A DNA stretch of 57,796 nt from Cyanobacteria bacterium UBA3301 (lineage in GTDB: Bacteria > Cyanobacteriota > Vampirovibrionia > Gastranaerophilales > Gastranaerophilaceae), in the NCBI GenBank assembly GCA_002361485.1, contig DESZ01000019.1:1-57796 (forward strand), read 5' to 3'. A program made the position numbers and the translations under genes. Positions 34,121 through 42,835 of the stretch are shown here, in pieces. Position 1 is the stretch's first letter. Each line of letters begins with the position of its first letter. The notes beneath the pieces are model-generated. The model was not told the origin of the DNA. It searched no databases and worked only from the letters and a program-made list of their open reading frames with translations.

Positions 34121-35971
34121 TTACTTTTTATTGCTCTCCTCATATATTTCTTCTATATTATGTGTCAAACCGCCAAGACTTGACGGATATATGTTTTTGA
34201 ACTTGTTGCGGATTGCAACTATTCTTATCGGTGAATAAATATAAATCATTGGTTTTTGTGTATAAACAATTTCCTGGTATTTATCGTAATACGGTTTTCT
34301 GTCTTCAAATTTTGTTGCTAATGCGCCTTTTGTAAACATTTCGTCTAATTGTTTTTCCCAAGGCAAAATGCCTGCTTTGCCTTCTTGCGGAGTTCTCATA
34401 TTAAACATGTGCAATCTTCCGTCAGATAACCAAACATTTTTGCCTCCGTTAGGTTCTAACGGAGAACCTGTCAAGCCCATTATAACCATATCCCAATCGA
34501 ATGTTGAAACAAGTTTATTGACTAATGAATTAAATTCGATTGGTTTAAAATTGACCTTCATCCCCAAATCTTCAAGGTCTTGTTTTATCATAACGCCGAT
34601 GGCTTCACGTTCTGTGTTGCCCGCGTTTGTATATAGGTTAAACTCTACACGATGTCCGTCTTTATCAAATAACTTTCCGTCCTTTAGTGTAAATCCTGAT
34701 TTTTTGAGTAAAATTTTTGCATTATTTAAGTCTTTATTGTAGGGCTTTAGTTTTTTGTTTAAATAAATAGAATTCAAACTTTCAGGAGTAAATAACGGTG
34801 CGCCGATACCGTTTGCGATATTCAATACCATATTTTTTCTGTCTATGGCATAATCGACAGCTCTGCGGAAATTCAAATCATTAAACCATTTTTGTTTAAT
34901 CGGCTCAACGTAATATTTGCCTTTGGAATCTTTTCTTGTATTCAAATTCAGGGACAAATACATAGTTCCCGTATCAGGGCCGAGATTGTATAATTTAAAA
35001 TCTGATTTTGGTTCCATAGCTTTATAGCGCGCAACTTTTGACCCCTGCAAAGAAATCACGTCAAGTTCTTTTGCTTCAAATTTTAAAACTTCATTATTCA
35101 AATCCCCGACAATTAAATAAACCAATTTGTCAAGGTACGGGAGTTTTTCGTTTTTAGAATTTATTTCGTAATAATTTGGATTACGTTCAAAAACAACGCG
35201 CTGTGCGGGAACGTATTCTTTTAATTTAAACGCACCTGATACGACAAAATCTTTAGGTTTTGCGGTTGTAGAAAGGAATGAGTCAAAATATTCTTTCCCC
35301 TTTTTTACGGCAGGAGCAAAGATATGTTTTGGTGCAATAGGGGTGGATAACATCCTTAAAAACGGGGCATAAGGTCTTGTTATCGCAAAAACGACAATAT
35401 AATCTCCGTATTTGCGAACAGACGGCAATTTTCCGTCAATTACAAGCGAATCCCTTGTTGAAGTATCTCCATACCCTGCAAAAATTATATTATTCCATGT
35501 GAAAACAACATCATCAGCGGTAATTGGCTTACCGTCAGACCATTTTGCACCTTTTCGCAGGTATATTGTGTAAACTTTCCCGTCAGGCGAAATCGAATAT
35601 GCTTTAGCCAATTTTGGTGCGACATCACCCGTTGTCGGGTTGGTTGTTAACAACCCGTCATACATAATTCCTGACATTATTGATGATGTATTATCTTTGC
35701 AATTAAACGGATTGAATGTTTTCGGGCCTTCTCCTATTGTTGAAGAAACTAAAGTTCCTCCGAATTTTCCGACAGGTGCTTGTGATTGAAGGTATTCAAT
35801 CCCGTTTAGCGTAACATTTTTAGGCATAGTATACGCGGCAGTTGCGGATTGTTGTTTAGCGTTCGTATTTTGCCCGGCTTTTGGCGGAACATCACGAACA
35901 ATACAAGCCTTACACAGTAACGCTGCGATAACTAACCCAAAAAATAAAACCCAATAACCTCTCCTTGTCAT
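34121..35971 (-). CDS. Peptide ABC transporter substrate-binding protein (SBP_bac_5)
   Basis: The 616-residue protein has an N-terminal signal anchor (about 7-22) with Cys20 and Cys23 near its end. The lipobox is poor (LLCKAC), so lipid attachment is uncertain. The family pattern runs through TFNPF, SPDGKVYTIYLRKGAKWSDGKPITADDVVFTW and the FNLYTNAGN segment. It is large for the family and should bind oligopeptides or similar solutes. There is no Shine-Dalgarno; the ATG follows a TATACT by 6 nt. It is the first gene of the transporter operon. Confidence 0.92.
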   Translation of the reverse strand: MTRRGYWVLFFGLVIAALLCKACIVRDVPPKAGQNTNAKQQSATAAYTMPKNVTLNGIEYLQSQAPVGKFGGTLVSSTIGEGPKTFNPFNCKDNTSSIMSGIMYDGLLTTNPTTGDVAPKLAKAYSISPDGKVYTIYLRKGAKWSDGKPITADDVVFTWNNIIFAGYGDTSTRDSLVIDGKLPSVRKYGDYIVVFAITRPYAPFLRMLSTPIAPKHIFAPAVKKGKEYFDSFLSTTAKPKDFVVSGAFKLKEYVPAQRVVFERNPNYYEINSKNEKLPYLDKLVYLIVGDLNNEVLKFEAKELDVISLQGSKVARYKAMEPKSDFKLYNLGPDTGTMYLSLNLNTRKDSKGKYYVEPIKQKWFNDLNFRRAVDYAIDRKNMVLNIANGIGAPLFTPESLNSIYLNKKLKPYNKDLNNAKILLKKSGFTLKDGKLFDKDGHRVEFNLYTNAGNTEREAIGVMIKQDLEDLGMKVNFKPIEFNSLVNKLVSTFDWDMVIMGLTGSPLEPNGGKNVWLSDGRLHMFNMRTPQEGKAGILPWEKQLDEMFTKGALATKFEDRKPYYDKYQEIVYTQKPMIYIYSPIRIVAIRNKFKNIYPSSLGGLTHNIEEIYEESNKK

Positions 35972-35986
35972 GTAATAAGTATAGCA
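35972..35986 (-). promoter_or_regulatory. oppA-type gene promoter, leaderless type
   Basis: On the minus strand TGc-TATACT (hexamer 35983-35978) ends 6 nt before the ATG at 35971. Confidence 0.6.
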
Positions 35987-36038
35987 TAGAATTTGATATT
36001 TGTATTCTCTTTTTGGTGGATTAATTTTAAAAATTCGA

Positions 36039-36089
36039 TTGCTTGATATTTTTTAGCATAGTAAAATTATGGAACACAGGCATGCCTGT
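36039..36089 (+). promoter_or_regulatory. nrdJ promoter with palindromic candidate operator
   Basis: TTGCTT (36039-36044), 17 bp and TAAAAT (36062-36067) predict a start near 36074. A perfect 14-bp palindrome, ACAGGCATGCCTGT (36076-36089), begins just after that start. It does not resemble the usual NrdR box. Confidence 0.5.
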
Positions 36090-36136
36090 CGTTCGGATTG
36101 GGGAATTTTAATCGGATTTAATTTAGGAGGTCAAGT

Positions 36137-38107
36137 TTGACAAGTCCCGAATTTTCAAAAAACGCTATGCAAGTTCTTGAAAAAAGGTATCTGAAAAAAG
36201 ATAATAACGGAAATTGCATAGAAACGCCTTCTCAAATGATTAGGCGAGTTTCGGATGCGATAGCTTCAGCTGATAAAAATTACGGAGCATCTGAAGATGA
36301 TATAAAACTTTTGTCAAACAAGTTTTATAAAATGATAGCAAACAAATATTTTATGCCGAATTCTCCGACTTTAATGAACGCAGGAAATAAGCTCGGACAA
36401 CTTTCGGCTTGTTTTGTATTGCCTGTTGAAGACAGTCTGGAAGGGATTTTTGAAACCATAAAAAATACCGCGTTAATTCATAAGTCTGGCGGCGGAACAG
36501 GGTTTTCTTTTTCAAGACTAAGACCGAAAAACAGTATTGTTCAAACAACAAAAGGAGTTTCGTCAGGTCCTGTATCTTTTATGAATGTGTTTAATTCCGC
36601 AACCGAAGCCGTTAAACAAGGCGGTACAAGACGCGGTGCAAATATGGGTATCTTAAGAGTTGATCATCCTGACATTTTGGAATTTATAGACTGTAAAACG
36701 GATTTAACTAAATTGAATAATTTTAATATTTCCGTTGCTCTTACCGATAAATTTATGCAGGCGTACCTGAATAATGAAGATTATGAACTTATCAATCCTC
36801 AAACAAATTCAGCAGTCGGGAAATTGAGCGCAAAATACGTGTTTGACAAAATCGTTCACAATGCCTGGGCAAACGGTGAACCGGGGATAATCTTTATTGA
36901 CAGAATGAACGAAGATAATCCTACCCCTCAAATAGGACAGATAGAGTCAACAAATCCTTGCGGAGAAGTCCCGCTTTTGCCTTATGAAGCTTGCAATTTA
37001 GGTTCAATAAATTTAGGTTTAGCGGTAAAAGATAAAAAGATCGATTGGGATTTGCTTGAAAATACCGTAAGAATAGCCATACATTTTCTTGATAATGTGA
37101 TTGATGTAAATAATTATCCGCTGCCGCAGATTTCTCAAATGGTGCAAAATAACCGCAAAATCGGTTTAGGCATTATGGGTTGGGCTGATATGCTTATGAA
37201 ATTAGAGGTTTCTTATGCATCTGATGAAGGGGTAAATCTTGCAGGGCAGGTTATGGAATTTATTGATTATGTTTCAAAATCTGAATCTGTCGAACTTGCA
37301 AAAACACGCGGAAGATTTAACAATTTCAAAGGCAGTTTGTATGATTGCGAAAATTATCTATATAACAAATTTAGGGGTAAATCTTTCGGAAAAATCCGCG
37401 ACGAGCAATGGGGTGAACTTGATAATCAAATAAAAATCAACGGGATACGAAACGCTACTACAACTTGCATAGCACCGACAGGCACAATCTCTATGATAGC
37501 AGGAGCTTCAGGCGGGATTGAACCTTTATTCGGGTTGGTATTTTCAAGATTGATACTGGATAAAACCGAAATGCTTGAAATAAATCCGATATTCAAAAAT
37601 TATATGGAATCGCATGGATTGTATTCTCAAAATTTAATGTCAGAAATTTCAAAAGAAGGCTCTTTAGCCCATATAAACGGTATCAATCAAAATGTAAAAA
37701 ATATTTTTGTAACCGCGCATGATATATCACCTTATTATCATATAAAAATGCAATCGGCTTTTCAAATGCATACGGACAATGCAGTTTCCAAGACGGTTAA
37801 TTTTGTGGAAAGTGCAACCGAAGAAGATATAAAAAACACGTATTTACTTGCTTATGAAAACCGTTTAAAAGGAATAACGGTTTATCGAAATAATTCACGC
37901 CAATTTCAACCGATGAATTTGGAGCAAAAAAAAGACAATAAAGACAGTACAATAATCAAGCCTATCGAAAACGATAAGACAGGGGAGGACGAATATAACC
38001 CGTCAGGAGAAATTAAAGACATCAAATGCCCTGAATGCGGACACACTATCCGCATGGCGGAAGGATGCTTTATTTGCCCTGATTGCGGTTATTCGGGATG
38101 TGCATAA
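36137..38107 (+). CDS. nrdJ: Adenosylcobalamin-dependent ribonucleotide reductase (class II)
   Basis: NrdJ makes deoxyribonucleotides with a B12 radical and needs no oxygen. The 656-residue protein has the catalytic NPCGEVPL near residue 278, the FMPNSPTLMNAG entry motif, KQGGTRRGANMG and APTGTISMIAGASGG. A C-terminal zinc-ribbon-like tail has CPECGH and CPDCGYSGC, which can carry the redox cysteines. The start is TTG, 7 nt after TAGGAGG. It is monocistronic with a strong terminator. No cobalamin riboswitch is visible upstream. Confidence 0.96.
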   Translation: MTSPEFSKNAMQVLEKRYLKKDNNGNCIETPSQMIRRVSDAIASADKNYGASEDDIKLLSNKFYKMIANKYFMPNSPTLMNAGNKLGQLSACFVLPVEDSLEGIFETIKNTALIHKSGGGTGFSFSRLRPKNSIVQTTKGVSSGPVSFMNVFNSATEAVKQGGTRRGANMGILRVDHPDILEFIDCKTDLTKLNNFNISVALTDKFMQAYLNNEDYELINPQTNSAVGKLSAKYVFDKIVHNAWANGEPGIIFIDRMNEDNPTPQIGQIESTNPCGEVPLLPYEACNLGSINLGLAVKDKKIDWDLLENTVRIAIHFLDNVIDVNNYPLPQISQMVQNNRKIGLGIMGWADMLMKLEVSYASDEGVNLAGQVMEFIDYVSKSESVELAKTRGRFNNFKGSLYDCENYLYNKFRGKSFGKIRDEQWGELDNQIKINGIRNATTTCIAPTGTISMIAGASGGIEPLFGLVFSRLILDKTEMLEINPIFKNYMESHGLYSQNLMSEISKEGSLAHINGINQNVKNIFVTAHDISPYYHIKMQSAFQMHTDNAVSKTVNFVESATEEDIKNTYLLAYENRLKGITVYRNNSRQFQPMNLEQKKDNKDSTIIKPIENDKTGEDEYNPSGEIKDIKCPECGHTIRMAEGCFICPDCGYSGCA

Positions 38108-38131
38108 ATTCATTTTATGCGCACAATTTGA

Positions 38132-38163
38132 AAAACGGAGTACATTTCAGTACTCCGTTTTAA
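38132..38163 (+). terminator. nrdJ terminator
   Basis: AAAACGGAGTAC / GTACTCCGTTTT around ATTTCA forms a perfect 12-bp stem ending in T. Confidence 0.88.
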
Positions 38164-38186
38164 ACTTAAGTTAAAACATCTGTCGC

Positions 38187-39923
38187 ATGGCAAAAAGAAA
38201 AATTTATGAGCATTATAAAAACAGTAAGGCGGTCATACTAATGCAAAATTTTGTATCCACAGCAGGAATAAATACATATGATGTAACTAAGCGTACACCA
38301 CAAAATTCCTATTGGCTGAATACACAACCCGCAAGAACAAAAGAAGAACTTGGAGCAATCAAAATACTGACTCCAGAAGAAGCTAAAAAAACTAATGATA
38401 TAAATGCCTTTGGTTTGTCAATTGCAGGAGCAACCTTGTTTGTAGCAGGGGCAATATTTATACTGTTGAAAGGCGGTTTTGGCACAAACAAATATCTTGA
38501 TAAAATGAAGAAATATTTTGAAACCCGCTCACAAAAATTAAAACTTGATACTGAATCAAATCCTAAAATGCTGGCTATTAACGAATGGATAATACGTGCA
38601 ATAAATTTTGTCAAAACAAAATGCGAAGTTACAAATAATTTTACTACACTGAAAGATTACACCCTGAAACGGTTTATGTGCAGAGAAAAAGATAATCTCG
38701 GAACAAAAATTCATAAAGGAATTACGAATATATTTGAAAAAATAGCCCAAAGAACCGTTAAAAATTCTTATTCCGATACAAGAAAAATGTTTAAAGATTC
38801 AATACGTTCAACCGATAAAATTAATGGTGAGATTTTAAAAAATACCCAAAAAGGCTTAATTGAAATAAACGGGGAAAAACAATCGAAAATTCAATGGTTA
38901 ACGACATTAACAGAAAAGAACAAAGAATTAACAAAAATTATCCACAGACACTTTTCCGAACAAAAAGTCGAATCAAGATTTCAAACTCTGAAACAGGCAG
39001 CCGATAAATTGGAAAAAGATTTTGATAAAAACGGTTATTTATGGTTTTGGACTCCGGAAGTCTTGAAAAGTTTTGTTGCAGAAACAAAAATGCTTAACAG
39101 TAAAACTAAAATTCAAAAAGACGTCGAAGCTTTTAAAAAGGAAGTTTCTTATTCTTTTTCCGATTTTACAAAAGAAGCGGAGCAACACATCATAAAAATG
39201 ACTAAACTTGTAAAATTTAATGACACGAAAAAAATTCAAATGCTTCGCGAACTTCGCAGAGACTACAAAGATTTGGCAAAAAATTACGGACAAACGCCTC
39301 AAGAAGAAATACAGAAAAATATACAAAAAAATATTGCAAATCTAAGAATCGAAATTCAGTCTTCAAACGATATTGACCCTAAAATATCGAAAGAATTATT
39401 GAAAAATTTAGAAGAATTGAATAATCATCAAAACTTTAAAAAAGGTTTGGTCGAAGAAATATTAGATATATATAAAGCTTTGTTACCAAAAAGTAAATAT
39501 GAAAAACTGGAATCCTTATACAGACAAAGCGTAAAAAGTTTAGACGATTCTATAAAAATTGAAACGGAAGATTTTGTAAACAAATTGCGAGATTTGACAT
39601 TGGGCAGTGCTCCGACAGACATTATTACGTTATTGAGCGGATTTGCGACATTGGGATATTTTCTTTTAAAATCCGATAATAATCAGGAGCGTACAGGTGT
39701 TGCACTAAAATACGGAATCCCTGCATTAACTTTTATCGGGACATCACTATACTTTAATGCGCGATTATACGCGGGAACAAAAGCAATGTTCTACGGCGGG
39801 ATTGCAACGTGGGTAATCGGAAAAATCGGAGAACTTGCAAATGATATTTATATACACGAATTGAAGAAAAATGGGAAATACATTTCCCAAAAAAACAAAA
39901 ATAATGAGCAAAAACCTGTCTGA
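38187..39923 (+). CDS. Unrecognised 578-residue membrane / coiled-coil protein
   Basis: The family is unknown. One membrane segment lies at about 74-95, a long Lys/Glu-rich helical region at about 100-470 suits coiled coils, and three further hydrophobic segments lie at about 477-550. The tail is basic. There is no signal peptide. The start is uncertain: neither the ATG at 38187 nor that at 38241 has a good ribosome site or -10 spacing. It ends in TGA, the only annotated gene here that does so. It resembles the protein at 55978 in size and layout. Confidence 0.6.
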   Translation: MAKRKIYEHYKNSKAVILMQNFVSTAGINTYDVTKRTPQNSYWLNTQPARTKEELGAIKILTPEEAKKTNDINAFGLSIAGATLFVAGAIFILLKGGFGTNKYLDKMKKYFETRSQKLKLDTESNPKMLAINEWIIRAINFVKTKCEVTNNFTTLKDYTLKRFMCREKDNLGTKIHKGITNIFEKIAQRTVKNSYSDTRKMFKDSIRSTDKINGEILKNTQKGLIEINGEKQSKIQWLTTLTEKNKELTKIIHRHFSEQKVESRFQTLKQAADKLEKDFDKNGYLWFWTPEVLKSFVAETKMLNSKTKIQKDVEAFKKEVSYSFSDFTKEAEQHIIKMTKLVKFNDTKKIQMLRELRRDYKDLAKNYGQTPQEEIQKNIQKNIANLRIEIQSSNDIDPKISKELLKNLEELNNHQNFKKGLVEEILDIYKALLPKSKYEKLESLYRQSVKSLDDSIKIETEDFVNKLRDLTLGSAPTDIITLLSGFATLGYFLLKSDNNQERTGVALKYGIPALTFIGTSLYFNARLYAGTKAMFYGGIATWVIGKIGELANDIYIHELKKNGKYISQKNKNNEQKPV

Positions 39924-39937
39924 TACTTTATGAACTG

Positions 39938-41299
39938 CTAATTACATTTTTTTATTATTGCGACATTTTCGATATGATAAGTATGACAAAACATGTCAAA
40001 CGGTTGTACGGAATCGATTGCCCAGCCTTTTTCTTCGCTCATATATTTTAAATCCCGTGCAAGCGTAGCAGGATTGCATGAGACATATATAATGGTATCG
40101 ACACAAAGTCTGTCTGCTTCATCCAAAGATTGCTTTGAACACCCTTTCCTCGGAGGATCAAGAATTATTACATCAAATTTGCGTTTCTCTTTTAAGAAAA
40201 ATTCACCTGCATCACCGCCATTTATTTCAATATTATCTATATTATTTAGCCTTGCTGTTTCTTTGGCAAGTTCAACCGATTTTATATTTTCTTCTATTGA
40301 TACAACCTGTTCCGAGACATCACTTAAGCATATCCCGAAAGCGCTTATCCCAGCATAAGCATCCAATAACAAAGGCGATTTAAAATTGTTTTTCACATAC
40401 TCTTTTACATAACCAAAAAGATTTTCCGCGCTTGGCGGATTCACCTGAAAAAATGTTTGCGCACCTATTTTGAATATCTTATCTAAAAGTTTTTCTTCTA
40501 TATATTCACATCCGACAATACATTGCGAGACTTTTCCCATTATTGCATTGGTTCTTTTTGAATTAAAATTAACACAAACTCCCGAAACTTCCTCAAACGC
40601 ATCAAAAATTGACTGCGCTAATTTTTTTATTGGAGTGGAGATTTTTTCATTATTTACAACTAATACAATCAATTTTTTATTGTTGTAATAAGAACTTCTT
40701 ATAACTACATGCCTTAATTCGCCTTTATGCACCTTTTCCACATACCCGCTTACACCGATAGAAAAGGCCTCTTTTCTTATAAACTCAATTATATCATCAC
40801 AAATTTGCGGCTGAATAGGACAATATTTTATATTAACTAATTCATGAGATGACGATTTGTAATATCCTGCCAAAATACGTTTAGAATCCTTTGTCTGAGA
40901 TATCGGATATTGGATTTTGTGCCTGTAATTCCTTGTCAAAGGACTTGCTATAGGACGAAAGATTCTGACATCCTTCATTGATGCAATATTCTTAAATACA
41001 TCTTCTACAATTTCTTTTTTTAAATCCAGTTGTTTCTCATAACTTATATGTTGTAATTGACACGCACCGCAAACCTTTTGTATCGGGCAAAACGGTCTTA
41101 CTCTAAATGATGAAGGTTCGACTATATCTTCAATAACCGCATTTGCATAACTTTTTGTCAGTTTTGTTATACGTATTTTTAATCTGTCTTGCGGACAAGC
41201 ATTTTCAATAAATACAACAAATCCGTCAATTCGTGCCAAGCCTAATCCTGTATTTGTTAATTTTTCAACATATACTTCATATTTATCGCCGCAATTCAT
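39938..41299 (-). CDS. rlmD: 23S rRNA (uracil-C5)-methyltransferase, RlmD/RumA family
   Basis: The 453-residue SAM-dependent enzyme has an N-terminal TRAM domain (about 1-58), four Cys for a 4Fe-4S cluster (in CPIQKVCGACQLQH and the later KYCPI), and the C-terminal methyltransferase fold. FFQVNP, LDAYAGISAFG, ILDPPRKG and the catalytic Cys in VSCNPATLARDL are all visible. It methylates a uridine in 23S rRNA; the exact site (1939 or 747) is not decided by sequence. The ATG follows an extended -10 by 7 nt without a ribosome site. Confidence 0.92.
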   Translation of the reverse strand: MNCGDKYEVYVEKLTNTGLGLARIDGFVVFIENACPQDRLKIRITKLTKSYANAVIEDIVEPSSFRVRPFCPIQKVCGACQLQHISYEKQLDLKKEIVEDVFKNIASMKDVRIFRPIASPLTRNYRHKIQYPISQTKDSKRILAGYYKSSSHELVNIKYCPIQPQICDDIIEFIRKEAFSIGVSGYVEKVHKGELRHVVIRSSYYNNKKLIVLVVNNEKISTPIKKLAQSIFDAFEEVSGVCVNFNSKRTNAIMGKVSQCIVGCEYIEEKLLDKIFKIGAQTFFQVNPPSAENLFGYVKEYVKNNFKSPLLLDAYAGISAFGICLSDVSEQVVSIEENIKSVELAKETARLNNIDNIEINGGDAGEFFLKEKRKFDVIILDPPRKGCSKQSLDEADRLCVDTIIYVSCNPATLARDLKYMSEEKGWAIDSVQPFDMFCHTYHIENVAIIKKCN

Positions 41300-41315
41300 A
41301 TAAAGAATTTTAGCA
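41300..41315 (-). promoter_or_regulatory. rlmD -10 element, leaderless type
   Basis: On the minus strand TGc-TAAAAT (hexamer 41312-41307) ends 7 nt before the ATG at 41299; the predicted start is 41300. Confidence 0.6.
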
Positions 41316-41386
41316 TGAATATATGTTTCTTAACATTTTTCCTTTTATAAAAAATATGATATAATTTTCCTTATGGGAGGTTTAGT

Positions 41387-42244
41387 ATGAAAAAATTATT
41401 AATCTCTATGTTGATAATAACACCGCTATTATGCGGATGTACAAATGTTAATACGACATTGACATTAAATAAAGATAAATCTGCGACTGTATCTGCCGTT
41501 CTTTACTACGAGGGCGACGTTACCGAAAAAGGTAATATAACAGCAGAAACTGTTCAAAATAATTATAAAAAGTTTTTAGATAACAACTATACCGTTGAAA
41601 TAAAAAAAATAAAAGATAAATCAAAAATAATCGCAGAAAAATCAGTTAAAAATTTGAAAAAAAACGACATTGACCTATCCTCTCTCGGGTTTACATCAAA
41701 ACTTGCAGACGGCAGATTCGTTGAAGTAAAAAGAAATTTCTTTGTAACATCATATAATGTAAGTATGACTTATGATTTAAAAAGTCAGCTTGATAAGATT
41801 GTAATTACTGATATTTCAAATGTTGAAGGCGGGTTAAAGCCTGAATATTTCCAAAAATATGCTCAAAGAGAATCTTTATCAACTAATAATGATACGGGAC
41901 GTGCGGATTTTATCGCAAATTTTGTACATAACTCTATTGCAAAAGAAGATGCTCAAAAAGCAGAAAAAGAAACAGCAAAAGCACATAATGATTTATTGAT
42001 AAAACCTACATTCAGTATAAAACTTCCATCGCTTGCATCATTCAATAATGCAGACATAGCGGACGGAACTCTCTACACTTGGAATATAAAATCTGACAAA
42101 CCTACGACTATTGAGCTTCAATATGTTGTATACAGCGGATGGGCAATAGGATTTTTATTATTGGCGGGAATCGTGTTCCTTATATATTTAGCCCGAAGGA
42201 TTTTACGCCACGATGCAAACAAACGCATCGGAACAAATAATTAA
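41387..42244 (+). CDS. Lipoprotein with LppM-like domain and C-terminal membrane helix
   Basis: The 285-residue product has a lipoprotein signal (lipobox LLCGC, modified Cys18). A beta-rich domain follows (TTLTLNKDKSATVSAVLYYEG to about residue 230), of the LppM type known from actinobacteria and cyanobacteria. A final membrane helix lies at about 250-270, with a basic cytoplasmic end. A lipid anchor and a membrane helix on one chain is typical of this family. GGGAGG precedes the ATG. Function is not established. Confidence 0.75.
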   Translation: MKKLLISMLIITPLLCGCTNVNTTLTLNKDKSATVSAVLYYEGDVTEKGNITAETVQNNYKKFLDNNYTVEIKKIKDKSKIIAEKSVKNLKKNDIDLSSLGFTSKLADGRFVEVKRNFFVTSYNVSMTYDLKSQLDKIVITDISNVEGGLKPEYFQKYAQRESLSTNNDTGRADFIANFVHNSIAKEDAQKAEKETAKAHNDLLIKPTFSIKLPSLASFNNADIADGTLYTWNIKSDKPTTIELQYVVYSGWAIGFLLLAGIVFLIYLARRILRHDANKRIGTNN

Positions 42245-42287
42245 AAAAGAACCCTTACGGGTTCTTTTTTTATGGTAGGCGTTATAA
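42242..42287 (-). repeat. Decayed tRNA-Val 3'-end copy 1 with terminator
   Basis: On the minus strand a tRNA 3' end (TTATAACGCCTACCA) is followed by the hairpin GAACCC/GGGTTC and a T-run. Its upstream sequence does not continue as a tRNA. The hairpin also ends the lipoprotein gene on plus. Confidence 0.65.
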
Positions 42288-42359
42288 TGCTTGAGTTGTA
42301 GGTGAGGGTATGAAACCCGAACCTTACAAATCAAGTATGCAGATTTATCTGCTGACGAG

Positions 42360-42389
42360 GTTAGAATGTTTGAAAACAAACATTCTAAC
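42360..42389. repeat. 12-bp inverted repeat
   Basis: GTTAGAATGTTT and AAACATTCTAAC are separated by a few bases between the two decayed tRNA 3' ends. No gene is present in 42288-42410. Confidence 0.6.
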
Positions 42390-42410
42390 ATTCGAGTCTT
42401 ATTGTCCACA

Positions 42411-42458
42411 AAAAAAAGAACCCTTACGGGTTCTTTTTTATGGTGGGCGTTATAAGAC
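42411..42458 (-). repeat. Decayed tRNA-Val 3'-end copy 2 with terminator
   Basis: GTCTTATAACGCCCACCA on the minus strand equals the last 18 bases of the intact tRNA-Val. It is followed by the same GAACCC hairpin as copy 1. The bases 42459-42600 hold no gene. Confidence 0.7.
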
Positions 42459-42601
42459 TGTCTTACGATGCTCGCATTAGACGGCTTTCGCATCGGCTCA
42501 ACTGTCCCGCTGACAGCCTGACTTTTTCGCCGATGGCTTCAGCCTTTGCTCGCATCGCGCCGAACTTAATATATATAACGTCTCGTCAGAATAACAAACC
42601 A

Positions 42602-42632
42602 TAAAAAAAGAGGTGCTGTGACCTCTTTTTTT
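42602..42632 (-). terminator. Terminator of tRNA-Val
   Basis: AAAAGAGGT / ACCTCTTTT around a short loop lies directly after the CCA on the minus strand; the hairpin is symmetric with A and T runs. Confidence 0.8.
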
Positions 42633-42633
42633 A

Positions 42634-42709
42634 TGGTGGGCGTTATAAGACTCGAACTTATGACCCTCTCCTTGTAAGGGAGACGCTCTACCAACTGAGC
42701 TAAACGCCC
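42634..42709 (-). tRNA. tRNA-Val (anticodon UAC)
   Basis: On the minus strand the 76-nt gene opens GGGCGTT and closes AACGCCC-A-CCA, so CCA is encoded. The D-loop AGCTCAGTTGGTAGAGC, anticodon arm TCTCC-CTTACAA-GGAGA and T-loop GTTCGAGTC are all intact. The anticodon is UAC (valine). Two 3'-end copies lie downstream. Confidence 0.96.
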
Positions 42710-42835
42710 TTATCTTTTCGGCTTGTCTTTCGACAAAATATATACTATATTAAACATTTTTTTATGTCAACAATATATTTATGAAACTTTTTAATTTTTT
42801 ATTCGTCATTATTTATGTAAGGTTAGAAGAGAAGG

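Noticed and set aside
35972..36136. Cobalamin riboswitch expected before nrdJ
   Set aside because: The leader is about 60 nt and lacks a B12-box-like motif.
36069..36140. 23-codon frame just before nrdJ whose TGA overlaps the nrdJ TTG start
   Set aside because: Its ATG lies upstream of the predicted transcription start and has no ribosome site; frames this short arise by chance.
38187..39936. TGA read as an amino acid at the end of the 38187 gene
   Set aside because: Read-through adds only six residues before TAA, and no other in-frame TGA is needed anywhere in the window.
42288..42410. Possible degenerate second tRNA
   Set aside because: Beyond the 3' end, no consistent D-arm or anticodon arm can be drawn; only a 12-bp inverted repeat stands out.
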